NCBI GenBank assembly: GCA_030837265.1
Contig: JAUPKV010000029.1
Location: forward strand, 1 to 11,490
DNA length: 11,490 nucleotides
Reading direction: 5' to 3'
Source: Methanobacteriota archaeon
GTDB lineage: Archaea > Halobacteriota > Methanosarcinia > Methanosarcinales > Methanosarcinaceae
Shown: positions 1-6,282 of the stretch, one piece after another
Layout: every line of letters begins with the position of its first letter
Numbering within the stretch: the stretch's first letter is position 1
Notes under the pieces: model-generated
Databases searched by the model: none
What the model saw: only the letters and a program-made list of their open reading frames with translations
What the model was told of the DNA's origin: nothing
Program-made: the position numbers and the translations under genes

Positions 1-223
1 AACGTCCCATCTCGTATGAGAGTTTCGATAGAGTGAAGAAATTGTAAAAATTTATCTGAAGGTTTGCGTTGAAGAATTCGTTTTCAGGATCTTTTATGAG
101 GAGTTTAGCAGTTTTTTCGGCTTTTTCAAGCTCTTTTAAAACTTCATTGGGTTTGCCTTTATGCGTTAATACTAAGGTATTCTTCAAACGTCTTTCTGCT
201 AAATCTCTTAAATGCCTTGACAT
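1..223 (-). CDS. TPR-repeat protein, N-terminal 74 residues (cut by window edge)
   Basis: Reading the minus strand from the ATG at 221-223 gives an open frame to the window edge; the rest of the gene lies to the left. The first 24 residues have the same length as in the neighbouring 493-residue TPR protein and reach the same KGK turn. An ELEKAEKTAK helix follows at residues 31-40. The next segment begins PENEFF and ends YEMGR and aligns without gaps to the first repeat of the neighbour. Between these two parts, about 41 residues present in the neighbour (its residues 41-81, roughly one TPR) are absent. The upstream DNA is also shared with the neighbour, which fixes the start. There is no clear Shine-Dalgarno. 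TPR proteins are protein-binding scaffolds; the partner is unknown. It could be a functional short paralogue or a decaying copy, since only part is visible. Confidence 0.72.
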   Translation of the reverse strand, partial: MSRHLRDLAERRLKNTLVLTHKGKPNEVLKELEKAEKTAKLLIKDPENEFFNANLQINFYNFFTLSKLSYEMGR

Positions 224-242
224 AAAATTAGAATGAATTCAG

Positions 243-266
243 GATAGCTTAAACTTTGTGTTTTTT
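243..266 (-). promoter_or_regulatory. Conserved promoter-proximal block upstream of the partial TPR gene
   Basis: Twenty-four bases match the block at 1904-1927 at 21 positions, including an unbroken run of 12 (GATAGCTTAAAC on the plus strand). Both blocks start exactly 20 bases beyond the start codon of their gene. An AT-rich TATA-like stretch follows just upstream in the minus-strand sense. The block therefore lies where the transcription start or a downstream operator would be. No start-site data are available. Confidence 0.45.
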
Positions 267-332
267 ACACTGCAATTATAACAAAAAATCATTTAGTAAG
301 AAATTAATCACCACTTTTTTATTATTTAAGAG

Positions 333-353
333 AAAAAGCCGCGCTGTGGCGCG
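333..353 (-). terminator. GC hairpin plus U-tract terminator for the 493-residue TPR gene
   Basis: On the minus strand, 50 bases past the stop codon of the gene ending at 403, CGCGC pairs with GCGCG across a four-base CACA loop (340-344 with 349-353). GGC and five T residues (333-337) come next. This is the shape of an intrinsic terminator and stands out in an otherwise AT-rich gap. It would separate this gene from the next TPR gene, whose promoter comes right after it. Confidence 0.6.
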
Positions 354-402
354 TGTACAAATTCGACCAAAGAAAGCTAATACCGTACTCCGTTTTTCAA
401 TC

Positions 403-1884
403 TCAAAGCGCTTTCAATCTTTCCCGCGTTAAATTCAATTCTTCCTCAAGTTTTTCGTTTTCGGGGTCGTTTTTACTTAGAGTTTCCAGGAATACAAGGG
501 CATTTCTGAAATATTCTTTTGCTTCTTCTTTTTGGCCTTTTTCGGTGAATAGGGTTCCAAGGTTGTTGAGGGTAGTTGCAACTTCGGATTGGTATGTGAT
601 GTTATTGGGGTCTATGTTGAGGAGTTTTAGTCGTTTTTCGAGGGCTTTTTGATACCTGTATTGGGCTTCTTCCAGGTAGTGCACGTCGAAAAGGAGGAAT
701 CCGGAATTGTTGAGGATTGCTCCGGCGTATGACTGGTATGCGAGGTTTTCAGGGTCGGTTTGGAGGAGAGTTTCGTAGATTGCGAGGGCTTGCTCATATT
801 TGTTTCTGGCTTCTTCCATGCGGTCCATATGGGAAAGGAGGATTCCCAGATTGTTGAGGGTCATGGCTACATCGGATTGGTATGTAAGATTTTTGGGGTC
901 GGCTTTGAGAAGTTTTTGTCTTATTTCGAGAGCTTTTTCACAGCTTAATTTTGCGTCTTCAAGCTTACCCATTTTTTGAAACAGGTTTCCCAGGTTGTTG
1001 AGGGTCTTTGCCCCGTCGGAGAGGTATTCGAGATTTTTTTGGTCTCTTTTAACCAGTTTTTCATAGATTTCAATAGCTTTTTCGTACCTGTTTTTGGCTT
1101 CCTGGAAGTGATTCTTATGGGAAAGCAAGATTCCTATATTGTTGAGGGTCATTGCTGCGTCAGACAGGTATGCGGTATTTCTGGGATGAGTTCTGAGGTA
1201 GTTTTCATAAATCTTGAGTGTGATTTCGTACATTTCTTTCGCTTCTTCGGTGCGACCGATATCGGAAAGTAGGGCACCTAAATTATTGGTTGTAGTTCCA
1301 ACGTAGGTCTGGTATGTTATGTTGTTTGGGTCAGTTTTTGAGAGGGTTTCATAAATATCCAGGGCTTGTTCATACCGTTCTTTTGCTTCCTGGACACGGC
1401 CCATATCTTTCAGCAAGTTTCCCAGGTTATTGAAGATCATTGCTATGTTTGACTTGTATTCGGCATTTTGAGGATTTTTGTCTAGCAGTTTTTGTAAGTT
1501 TGAGAGAGTCAGTTCATAGCACTCTTTTGATTGAAGAAAACGCCCCATGCTGTGGAAAATTCCTCCCAGGGCAAAAATAGCATCAAGATTCGTTTGAAAC
1601 ATAGACTGATAACGCCCGTTATCAGGCTCTTTTAAAAGAATGTCCTCAGCAGCTTTTAAGGCATTAGAAAAGATCTTCATGGCTTCTTCAGGCTCACCTG
1701 AGGTTTGCATAATATGCCCCTTCACGGTCTGAAGAGAAAGGTAAAGGTCGTACGCATCCGCTCTCTTTGAGGCCTCTTCGGCTTTTTCAAGCTCAATTAA
1801 GGCTTCTTTGAGTTTGCCTTTCTTAATCAGGGACAAGGTCTTCTCAAAATGTTTTGTTGCTATACCTCTCATGTTGCCAAACAT
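403..1884 (-). CDS. Tetratricopeptide-repeat protein with 48-residue repeats (493 aa)
   Basis: This looks like a cytoplasmic all-helical scaffold protein: no signal peptide, membrane segment or enzymatic motif is visible. An N-terminal TPR-like module (residues 1-86) is followed by a 51-residue repeat (87-137), seven repeats of exactly 48 residues (138-473), and a 20-residue tail starting PENEK and ending RERLKAL. The repeat core is P-x-N-x-x-Y, then NNLG-x-LL, MGR-x-EEA, YE-x-AL-x-IYE. A 48-residue unit is longer than the canonical 34-residue TPR and nearer the 42-residue kinesin-light-chain type, implying longer helices. The start ATG at 1882-1884 matches the paralogue at 223 in distance to the KGK turn. 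There is no obvious Shine-Dalgarno, so the mRNA may have a short leader. TPR repeats normally bind peptides or partner proteins; which one here is unknown. It is the second of four same-strand paralogues. Confidence 0.92.
   Translation of the reverse strand: MFGNMRGIATKHFEKTLSLIKKGKLKEALIELEKAEEASKRADAYDLYLSLQTVKGHIMQTSGEPEEAMKIFSNALKAAEDILLKEPDNGRYQSMFQTNLDAIFALGGIFHSMGRFLQSKECYELTLSNLQKLLDKNPQNAEYKSNIAMIFNNLGNLLKDMGRVQEAKERYEQALDIYETLSKTDPNNITYQTYVGTTTNNLGALLSDIGRTEEAKEMYEITLKIYENYLRTHPRNTAYLSDAAMTLNNIGILLSHKNHFQEAKNRYEKAIEIYEKLVKRDQKNLEYLSDGAKTLNNLGNLFQKMGKLEDAKLSCEKALEIRQKLLKADPKNLTYQSDVAMTLNNLGILLSHMDRMEEARNKYEQALAIYETLLQTDPENLAYQSYAGAILNNSGFLLFDVHYLEEAQYRYQKALEKRLKLLNIDPNNITYQSEVATTLNNLGTLFTEKGQKEEAKEYFRNALVFLETLSKNDPENEKLEEELNLTRERLKAL
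466..1473 (-). repeat. Seven tandem 144-bp coding repeats (48-residue TPR units)
   Basis: Residues 138-473 of the 493-residue protein divide into seven blocks of 48 residues without an indel, so the DNA has a 144-bp period over 1008 bp. The blocks have diverged but keep the NNLG and EEA-x-x-x-YE core. This implies growth by unequal exchange of whole units followed by drift. Confidence 0.85.
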
Positions 1885-1903
1885 AGATGAAATAATTAAT
1901 TAA

Positions 1904-1933
1904 GATAGCTTAAACATTGTGCTCTTTATAAAA
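1904..1933 (-). promoter_or_regulatory. Promoter of the 493-residue TPR gene: TATA box and conserved block
   Basis: In the minus-strand sense, TTTTATAAAG (1924-1933) is a good archaeal TATA box about 40-50 bases upstream of the start codon. It overlaps and is followed by the block shared with the partial paralogue (1904-1927, 21 of 24 identical to 243-266). With the usual spacing of about 25 bases, transcription would begin near 1900-1905 and leave a leader of under 20 bases, in keeping with the missing Shine-Dalgarno. Confidence 0.5.
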
Positions 1934-2008
1934 CTAAAAAAATTAAAATACTCAAGATTGTATCAAATGGTTGCAAAATAAGGCAAGAAATTCGAAATGA
2001 AGAAAAGA

Positions 2009-2046
2009 GAGTAAGAAACAAAGTAAGGGACGAAGTAAGAAAAAAA
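2009..2046 (-). terminator. T-rich terminator region with three 12-bp repeats
   Basis: Just past the stop of the gene ending at 2051, the minus strand carries seven T residues (plus-strand A run 2040-2046). Three imperfect 12-bp repeats follow, with GTAAG on the plus strand at 2011, 2023 and 2035. Oligo-T tracts without a hairpin are the usual archaeal termination signal. No stable hairpin was seen. Confidence 0.4.
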
Positions 2047-2050
2047 GATT

Positions 2051-2821
2051 TCAGAGTGCTTTCAGCCTTTCATGCGTTAAGTTTAGTTCTTCTTTGACCT
2101 TTTCGTTGTTGGGGAAGTCTTTGTGCAGACCTTCGAGGATTTTAAGAGATTTCTCAAAATTCTCTTTTGCTCCTTTATTTTGCCCCTGTTCGGAAAAGAG
2201 GATTCCGAGGTTGTTGAGAGTCATTACCTTGTCAGAGAGGTATTCGAAGTCTCCGGGGAAGTCTATAAGGAGTTTTTCGGTTATTTTAAGGGATTTTTCG
2301 TAGCTCTCTTTTGCGGCTTCGGTCTGGCCCATTCCGGCAAGGAGTTCCCCGAGGTTGTTGTAGGTGTTTGCGCAGTACATCTGGTAATAGTCGCTTTGCG
2401 GCTGGTATTTGAGTCTTTTCTGGCAGATCTCGAGGCCGATTTCATAGCACTGCCTGGATTCCTGGAACTTGCCTTTCTGCCGCAGTAAGTTGCCCAGGTT
2501 CCCGATGTTACTCATGTTTGCCTGGAGGAAAACAGTGTAAAAATCGTTCGTTGGATCGGTTTCGAGGAGTTCTTCAGTGGTTCTCAAGGCACAAGTATAG
2601 GTTTCCTGGGCTTCGTCAAGTCTGCCCAGGGTTTCCAGTATCTGACCTTCGGATTTTAGTGCGTGTAACAAGACAACATTGTAATCCGCTTCACGTGCAA
2701 TTCTTTCGGCTTCTTGGAGGGATTCAAGGGCTTCTTCGAGCTTTCCTGATTGAACCAGCTGTAGGGATTCATTCAAAAGCCTTGCTGCTTTTTCCGTAAA
2801 CTGATCGGATGTCTCGGTCAT
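2051..2821 (-). CDS. Tetratricopeptide-repeat protein (256 aa), short paralogue
   Basis: This is a paralogue of the 493-residue protein with the same plan and fewer repeats: an N-terminal module (1-89), a 51-residue repeat (90-140), two 48-residue repeats (141-188 and 189-236) and the 20-residue tail (237-256, ending THERLKAL). Aligned unit by unit, the whole length difference is five 48-residue repeats minus three residues in the N-module. The NNLG and EAQETY/AKESYEKSLKI helices are clear TPR signatures. It has no signal peptide or membrane segment. The start ATG at 2819-2821 is the first in frame and agrees with the paralogues; no good Shine-Dalgarno precedes it. It probably binds other proteins in the cytoplasm; partner unknown. 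Each gene in the cluster appears to have its own promoter, so this is a tandem family and not an obvious operon. Confidence 0.9.
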   Translation of the reverse strand: MTETSDQFTEKAARLLNESLQLVQSGKLEEALESLQEAERIAREADYNVVLLHALKSEGQILETLGRLDEAQETYTCALRTTEELLETDPTNDFYTVFLQANMSNIGNLGNLLRQKGKFQESRQCYEIGLEICQKRLKYQPQSDYYQMYCANTYNNLGELLAGMGQTEAAKESYEKSLKITEKLLIDFPGDFEYLSDKVMTLNNLGILFSEQGQNKGAKENFEKSLKILEGLHKDFPNNEKVKEELNLTHERLKAL

Positions 2822-2880
2822 AATGAAAAACAGGATTGAAACGTTTTAAGGCTATGGTTTTGGCCGTGTTTTTTTCCCCT

Positions 2881-2913
2881 GTTTTTAAATGAATATTTGG
2901 TCTGCAAATATTC
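2881..2913 (-). promoter_or_regulatory. TATA box with adjacent perfect 9-bp inverted repeat
   Basis: GAATATTTG (2891-2899) and CAAATATTC (2905-2913) are perfect inverted arms around a five-base centre. In the minus-strand sense the dyad sits directly upstream of ATTTAAAAAC (2881-2890), a TATA-like element about 60 bases ahead of the start at 2821. A site abutting the TATA/BRE would suit a regulator of the 256-residue TPR gene. It could instead be a 3' hairpin of the upstream TPR transcript ending at 2991. Confidence 0.4.
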
Positions 2914-2990
2914 CTCTTACCATTTTCGTGCTCATGCTAGTTGTTAATTTATATTCTGATTTTCGGTTCTTTAAGTAAATTTCCTATTTT

Positions 2991-3755
2991 TTAAAGGTTT
3001 CCAAGTCTATTTCGCGTTAACGAAATGGCTTCCTTGATTTTTTCATTCTCAGGCTGCTGGGTGAGCAGATTTTCCTGTAAGACCAAAGCTTTTTCAAGGT
3101 TCAATTTTGCATCATCTTTATTTTCCAGGCCCATCTGTATGAGACAATTTCCTAACTGGCTTAGTGCGATTGAGAGTTCTGCCTGATAACCAATATTATC
3201 GGGCTTTTCTTCATAGAGTCTCTCGTAAATATCAATTGATTCCTTAAGGACTTCGCATGCTTTTTCAAGGGAGACGATTATGTTTAGGAAAGCAGCGTAG
3301 TTGTTAAGGTTATCTGCAGCATATGACCGAAAGACTGCGTTTTCAGGGTTCCGGGTAACGAGGTTGATATATATTTCACGAGCTCTGATGTAGTAATCTG
3401 CGGCTCTATCGTACTCGTTTTTCTCTCTAAGGAGATTACCAGTATTACTCAGGGTTGTGCCCATATAATGCTGATAGTCAGGGTTTTCGGGGTCATTTTT
3501 AAGGAGTTCCGTACCGGCTTCAATGGCTTTTTCATAGGTTTCGAGGGCGGCATCATATTTTAATGCAGTAAACAGAATACCTCCGCGCGTGAAAAGAATA
3601 TAATAAAGGGTATCAGTTGATTTTTCCTTCCTTGCGGATTTCTCAGCTTTATCGAGGGTCTCAAGTGCTTTATCCAATTTTCCTTTCTTAATATAGGACA
3701 CTGCACTATGGATCTGTTTTAGAAGGAGAATATTCTTTACCTTGCTTCTGGACAT
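2991..3755 (-). CDS. Tetratricopeptide-repeat protein (254 aa), divergent paralogue
   Basis: It follows the same plan as its neighbours: an N-module (1-88, with KKGKLDKALETLDKAEKSA), repeats of 48, 48 and 50 residues (89-136, 137-184, 185-234) and the 20-residue tail (235-254, PENEK to RNRLGNL). The repeats have drifted more than in the other copies. The second has lost the NNLG glycine (NNYAAF), and the third carries two extra residues in its turn (LENKDDAK). It has no signal peptide, membrane helix or catalytic motif. It is the most upstream of the four minus-strand paralogues, facing away from lonB. The start ATG at 3753-3755 is the first in frame. The TATA-like stretch lies only about 25-30 bases upstream, so the transcript may be nearly leaderless. 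Role: a protein-binding scaffold of unknown partner. Confidence 0.88.
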   Translation of the reverse strand: MSRSKVKNILLLKQIHSAVSYIKKGKLDKALETLDKAEKSARKEKSTDTLYYILFTRGGILFTALKYDAALETYEKAIEAGTELLKNDPENPDYQHYMGTTLSNTGNLLREKNEYDRAADYYIRAREIYINLVTRNPENAVFRSYAADNLNNYAAFLNIIVSLEKACEVLKESIDIYERLYEEKPDNIGYQAELSIALSQLGNCLIQMGLENKDDAKLNLEKALVLQENLLTQQPENEKIKEAISLTRNRLGNL

Positions 3756-3778
3756 AAAAGAAAAATGCCCCTTGTTTT

Positions 3779-3801
3779 TTTAAATATTTATCGATATCGA
3801 T
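3779..3801 (-). promoter_or_regulatory. TATA-like element and 12-bp perfect palindrome
   Basis: AAATATTTA-type sequence (about 3779-3790) is the best TATA candidate for the TPR gene starting at 3755. ATCGATATCGAT (3790-3801) is a perfect 12-bp palindrome directly upstream of it on the minus strand, a position suited to a regulator or to BRE-proximal control. No regulator can be named. Confidence 0.35.
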
Positions 3802-3817
3802 TTATGGGTATGAAGTC

Positions 3818-3849
3818 AAATGAGAGATAACATAAATGAGAGATAAAAT
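3818..3849. repeat. Two tandem 16-bp repeats
   Basis: AAATGAGAGATAACAT and AAATGAGAGATAAAAT lie head to tail and differ at one position. They are upstream of both divergent promoters. They may be a simple slippage duplication or a doubled protein-binding site. Confidence 0.55.
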
Positions 3850-4054
3850 AAGTTCTAATTTGAGAAAAATACTTAATGTATATATAGAAGATGTAGCATA
3901 AGGGAGAGAAAAATCCTTCCGGATCAATCCAGAAAATAATCCCTTATCAAACCTTATGAAAATTTCTGAACTGTAATTGCAATTAGCAAATAGTATTTAA
4001 TGAAGGATTCTATATATAGTATATACAACTTTAAGTTAATTTTATATACTGCAA

Positions 4055-4117
4055 GTATATATAATTAGCCGTGGTATATAGGGGGTTACAGTAACAACAA
4101 TCTTCAGTTATTGTAAC
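4055..4117 (+). promoter_or_regulatory. Candidate lonB promoter with paired 11-bp dyads
   Basis: TATATATAATT-like sequence (about 4055-4065) could act as a TATA box with a start site near 4085-4092. GTTACAGTAAC (4085-4095) is a perfect dyad around a central A, and GTTATTGTAAC (4107-4117) is an imperfect copy. They are exactly 22 bp apart, two helical turns, so a dimeric regulator could bind both on one DNA face. They also pair as inverted arms (10 of 11). The spacing does not match the published Archaeoglobus HSR1 site as I recall it (CTAAC-N5-GTTAG). Confidence 0.45.
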
Positions 4118-4228
4118 ATCCGCTTTTTGCCAATCATTAATCACTAAGTCTGTTATTTTTTGGAAAGCATCAAATATATGTATGGATCAGATAATTTCTA
4201 TTAATAACGTTAGATATGTGAGCTAACC

Positions 4229-6280
4229 ATGGTGGATAATAATAATAAAAAAATGTCTGGTAGGTGCATAACTGCGTCTGAATCCGATAATGCCGCAGCC
4301 GGTTCTGATACTAATAACGGTACTGTCGGCGCTGTCGAGCCAGAACTCAACCACAATATGGATGAGGATTATGATGTGACTGAAGATTTCGATGTTGGCT
4401 TTTCATTTGATGACACATCGAATATAGAAGTTCCAAAACTTCTTATCGACCAGGTATTGGGGCAGGAACATGCAGTTGAAGTTGTAAAGAAAGCAGCTAG
4501 CCAGAGAAGGCACATCATGATGATAGGGACCCCGGGAACGGGGAAGTCCCTTCTAGCAAAAGCAATGGCAGAGCTTCTACCTAAAGAAGAGCTCAAAGAT
4601 ATCCTTGTGTATCCTAACATGGAGGATCTTAACAACCCTAAAATAAGGGAAGTTCCTGCCGGTAAGGGCAGAGAAATTGTGATGGCTCACAAAATGGAGG
4701 CCAGAAAGAAATCACAGGCCCGAAATATGCTTATGATGCTCTTTGTAGTGGGCATTATCATCTATTCTTACTTTGTAGCCCAATTGCTCTGGGGGATAAT
4801 TGCAGGCATAATGATCTTGATGTTAACTCGCCAGTTCCTTCCTAAGGAAGAAATGATGATTCCGAAACTGGCAGTTTCTAATTATGATAAGGAACATGCA
4901 CCTTATATCGATGCAACCGGAGCTCATGCCGGAGCCCTGCTTGGAGATGTAAGGCACGACCCCTTCCAATCCGGCGGACTTGAGACTCCTGCCCACGACA
5001 GAGTGGAAGCCGGAGATATTCACAAAGCCCACAAAGGGGTACTCTTTATTGATGAGATCAATACTCTCAGGCTGGAATCTCAGCAGAGTCTTCTGACTGC
5101 ACTTCAGGAAAAGGAATACCCAATTACCGGGCAGTCTGAGAGAAGTTCAGGAGCTCTTGTTAAGACCGAGCCTGTACCCTGCGATTTCATAATGGTTTCT
5201 GCAGGGAACCTTGATGCAGTGCAGAAAATGCACCCTGCGCTACGGTCAAGAATAAAAGGCTATGGGTATGAAGTTTACATGCGAGATTCCATGGAAGATT
5301 CTCCTGAAAACCGCAAGAAACTGGTCCGTTTTGTAGCCCAGGAAGTTGTAAGGGATGGTCACATACCCCACTTTGATGAAGGGGCAGTGCAGGAGATAAT
5401 CCGGGAAGCAAAAAGACGGGCAGGCCGGAAAGGTCACCTCACCCTTAAGCTTCGCGACCTTGGTGGACTTGTACGTGTGGCTGGTGACATTGCCCATGCC
5501 GAAGGGGCTTCAATCACAACACCCGAACACGTGCTTGCGGCAAAGAGAATTGCCCGGTCTATAGAGCAGCAGCTTGCAGACAGATACCTGGAACAGCGTA
5601 AGGAATACGAGTCCTTCATGAGAAGAGGTTCTGCTGTGGGCAGGGTTAACGGACTTGCAGTTATGGGTGGAGATTCAGGTATAGTACTTCCTATTGTATC
5701 CGAGGTTACTCCTGCAAGCTCAGGAGCAGAAGGGCGCATAATAGCAACAGGTAAGCTCAAAACCATAGCGAAAGAAGCAGTACAAAATGTCTCTGCTGTG
5801 ATTAAGAACATGACAGGCACGGATATCACCAGACATGATATTCACATTCAGTTTGTTGGTACATACGAAGGCGTGGAAGGAGATAGTGCATCGGTTTCCA
5901 TTGCAACCGCCGTTATATCCGCGATTGAAAAAATTCCGGTGGACCAGACTGTGGCAATGACCGGATCTCTCTCAGTCAGAGGAGATGTACTGCCTGTAGG
6001 CGGAGTTACCTATAAGATAGAGGCTGCAGCCCAGGCCGGCTTAAAGAAAGTCATCATCCCGAAAGCTAACGAGGCAGACGTTCTTATCGAAAAAGCATAC
6101 AGAGACAAGATTCAGATTATTGCTGTATCCTCTATTGCCGAGGTAATGGAACACAGCCTTGTAGGTCCGAGAAAGAACCCGATTATTGAAAGACTCAAAA
6201 ACATTACAAAGCTCAGTTTCGACATTCCAGAAGTATCACCTGCCGTACAGGGCAAAAATATTTTTGTATGCAGGAACTGA
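4229..6280 (+). CDS. lonB: Archaeal membrane-anchored Lon protease (LonB)
   Basis: This is an ATP-dependent serine protease of family S16 that unfolds and degrades damaged or regulatory proteins, held at the cytoplasmic face of the membrane. An acidic extension of about 60 residues precedes the AAA+ domain. Walker A is GTPGTGKS (100-107), and Walker B is VLFIDEIN (271-278, D275 and E276). Asn327 in VSAGNLD is the likely sensor 1, and Arg339/Arg341 are candidate arginine fingers. Between the Walker motifs lies a hydrophobic hairpin of two likely membrane helices (about 167-199), the hallmark of LonB. In the C-terminal protease domain, Ser553 in EGDSASVS and Lys596 in GGVTYKIEAA form the catalytic dyad, 43 residues apart as in E. 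coli Lon. The chosen ATG (4229) has only a weak GTGA seven bases upstream. ATG at 4253 is a possible shorter start. It heads an apparent operon with tldD and tldE. Confidence 0.95.
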   Translation: MVDNNNKKMSGRCITASESDNAAAGSDTNNGTVGAVEPELNHNMDEDYDVTEDFDVGFSFDDTSNIEVPKLLIDQVLGQEHAVEVVKKAASQRRHIMMIGTPGTGKSLLAKAMAELLPKEELKDILVYPNMEDLNNPKIREVPAGKGREIVMAHKMEARKKSQARNMLMMLFVVGIIIYSYFVAQLLWGIIAGIMILMLTRQFLPKEEMMIPKLAVSNYDKEHAPYIDATGAHAGALLGDVRHDPFQSGGLETPAHDRVEAGDIHKAHKGVLFIDEINTLRLESQQSLLTALQEKEYPITGQSERSSGALVKTEPVPCDFIMVSAGNLDAVQKMHPALRSRIKGYGYEVYMRDSMEDSPENRKKLVRFVAQEVVRDGHIPHFDEGAVQEIIREAKRRAGRKGHLTLKLRDLGGLVRVAGDIAHAEGASITTPEHVLAAKRIARSIEQQLADRYLEQRKEYESFMRRGSAVGRVNGLAVMGGDSGIVLPIVSEVTPASSGAEGRIIATGKLKTIAKEAVQNVSAVIKNMTGTDITRHDIHIQFVGTYEGVEGDSASVSIATAVISAIEKIPVDQTVAMTGSLSVRGDVLPVGGVTYKIEAAAQAGLKKVIIPKANEADVLIEKAYRDKIQIIAVSSIAEVMEHSLVGPRKNPIIERLKNITKLSFDIPEVSPAVQGKNIFVCRN

Positions 6281-6282
6281 TC

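Larger units (their letters stand above)
3756..4228. other. 473-bp divergent intergenic control region
   Basis: No convincing coding frame or tRNA is present here. From left to right the region holds the TPR promoter and palindrome (3779-3801); two tandem 16-bp units differing at one base (3818-3833 and 3834-3849); TATA-like runs at 3878-3887 and 4010-4026; an inverted repeat TATATAC/GTATATA (4043-4049 and 4055-4061); further TATA-like runs at 4055-4065 and 4074-4081; two GTTAC/GTAAC-type dyads (4085-4117); and an AAATATATG box at about 4172-4180, close to the lonB start. The density of TATA-like boxes suggests more than one promoter for lonB. Confidence 0.6.

Noticed and set aside
466..1473. 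144-bp periodicity considered as a CRISPR-like or satellite array
   Set aside because: The units are diverged coding repeats with an intact reading frame and no identical direct repeats with unique spacers.
2123..2488. 121-codon plus-strand frame opposite the 256-residue TPR gene
   Set aside because: It is the antisense of TPR repeats, and similar frames appear opposite other repeats of the family. This reflects codon bias in the repeats and not a gene.
3756..4228. Origin of replication in the AT-rich region with palindromes
   Set aside because: No origin recognition boxes of the archaeal type and no neighbouring orc1/cdc6 gene were seen; promoters explain the AT-rich boxes better.
5434..5829. 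131-codon open frame on the minus strand inside lonB
   Set aside because: It lies wholly opposite the conserved protease domain and linker of LonB, has a serine/proline/alanine-rich composition typical of antisense shadows, and no ribosome binding site was evident.
6268..6282. TldD start at ATG 6268, overlapping lonB
   Set aside because: ATG 6283 has AGGA at seven bases and the same two-base gap seen at the next junction; 6268 has no ribosome binding site. The choice is not certain, and 6295 is also possible.
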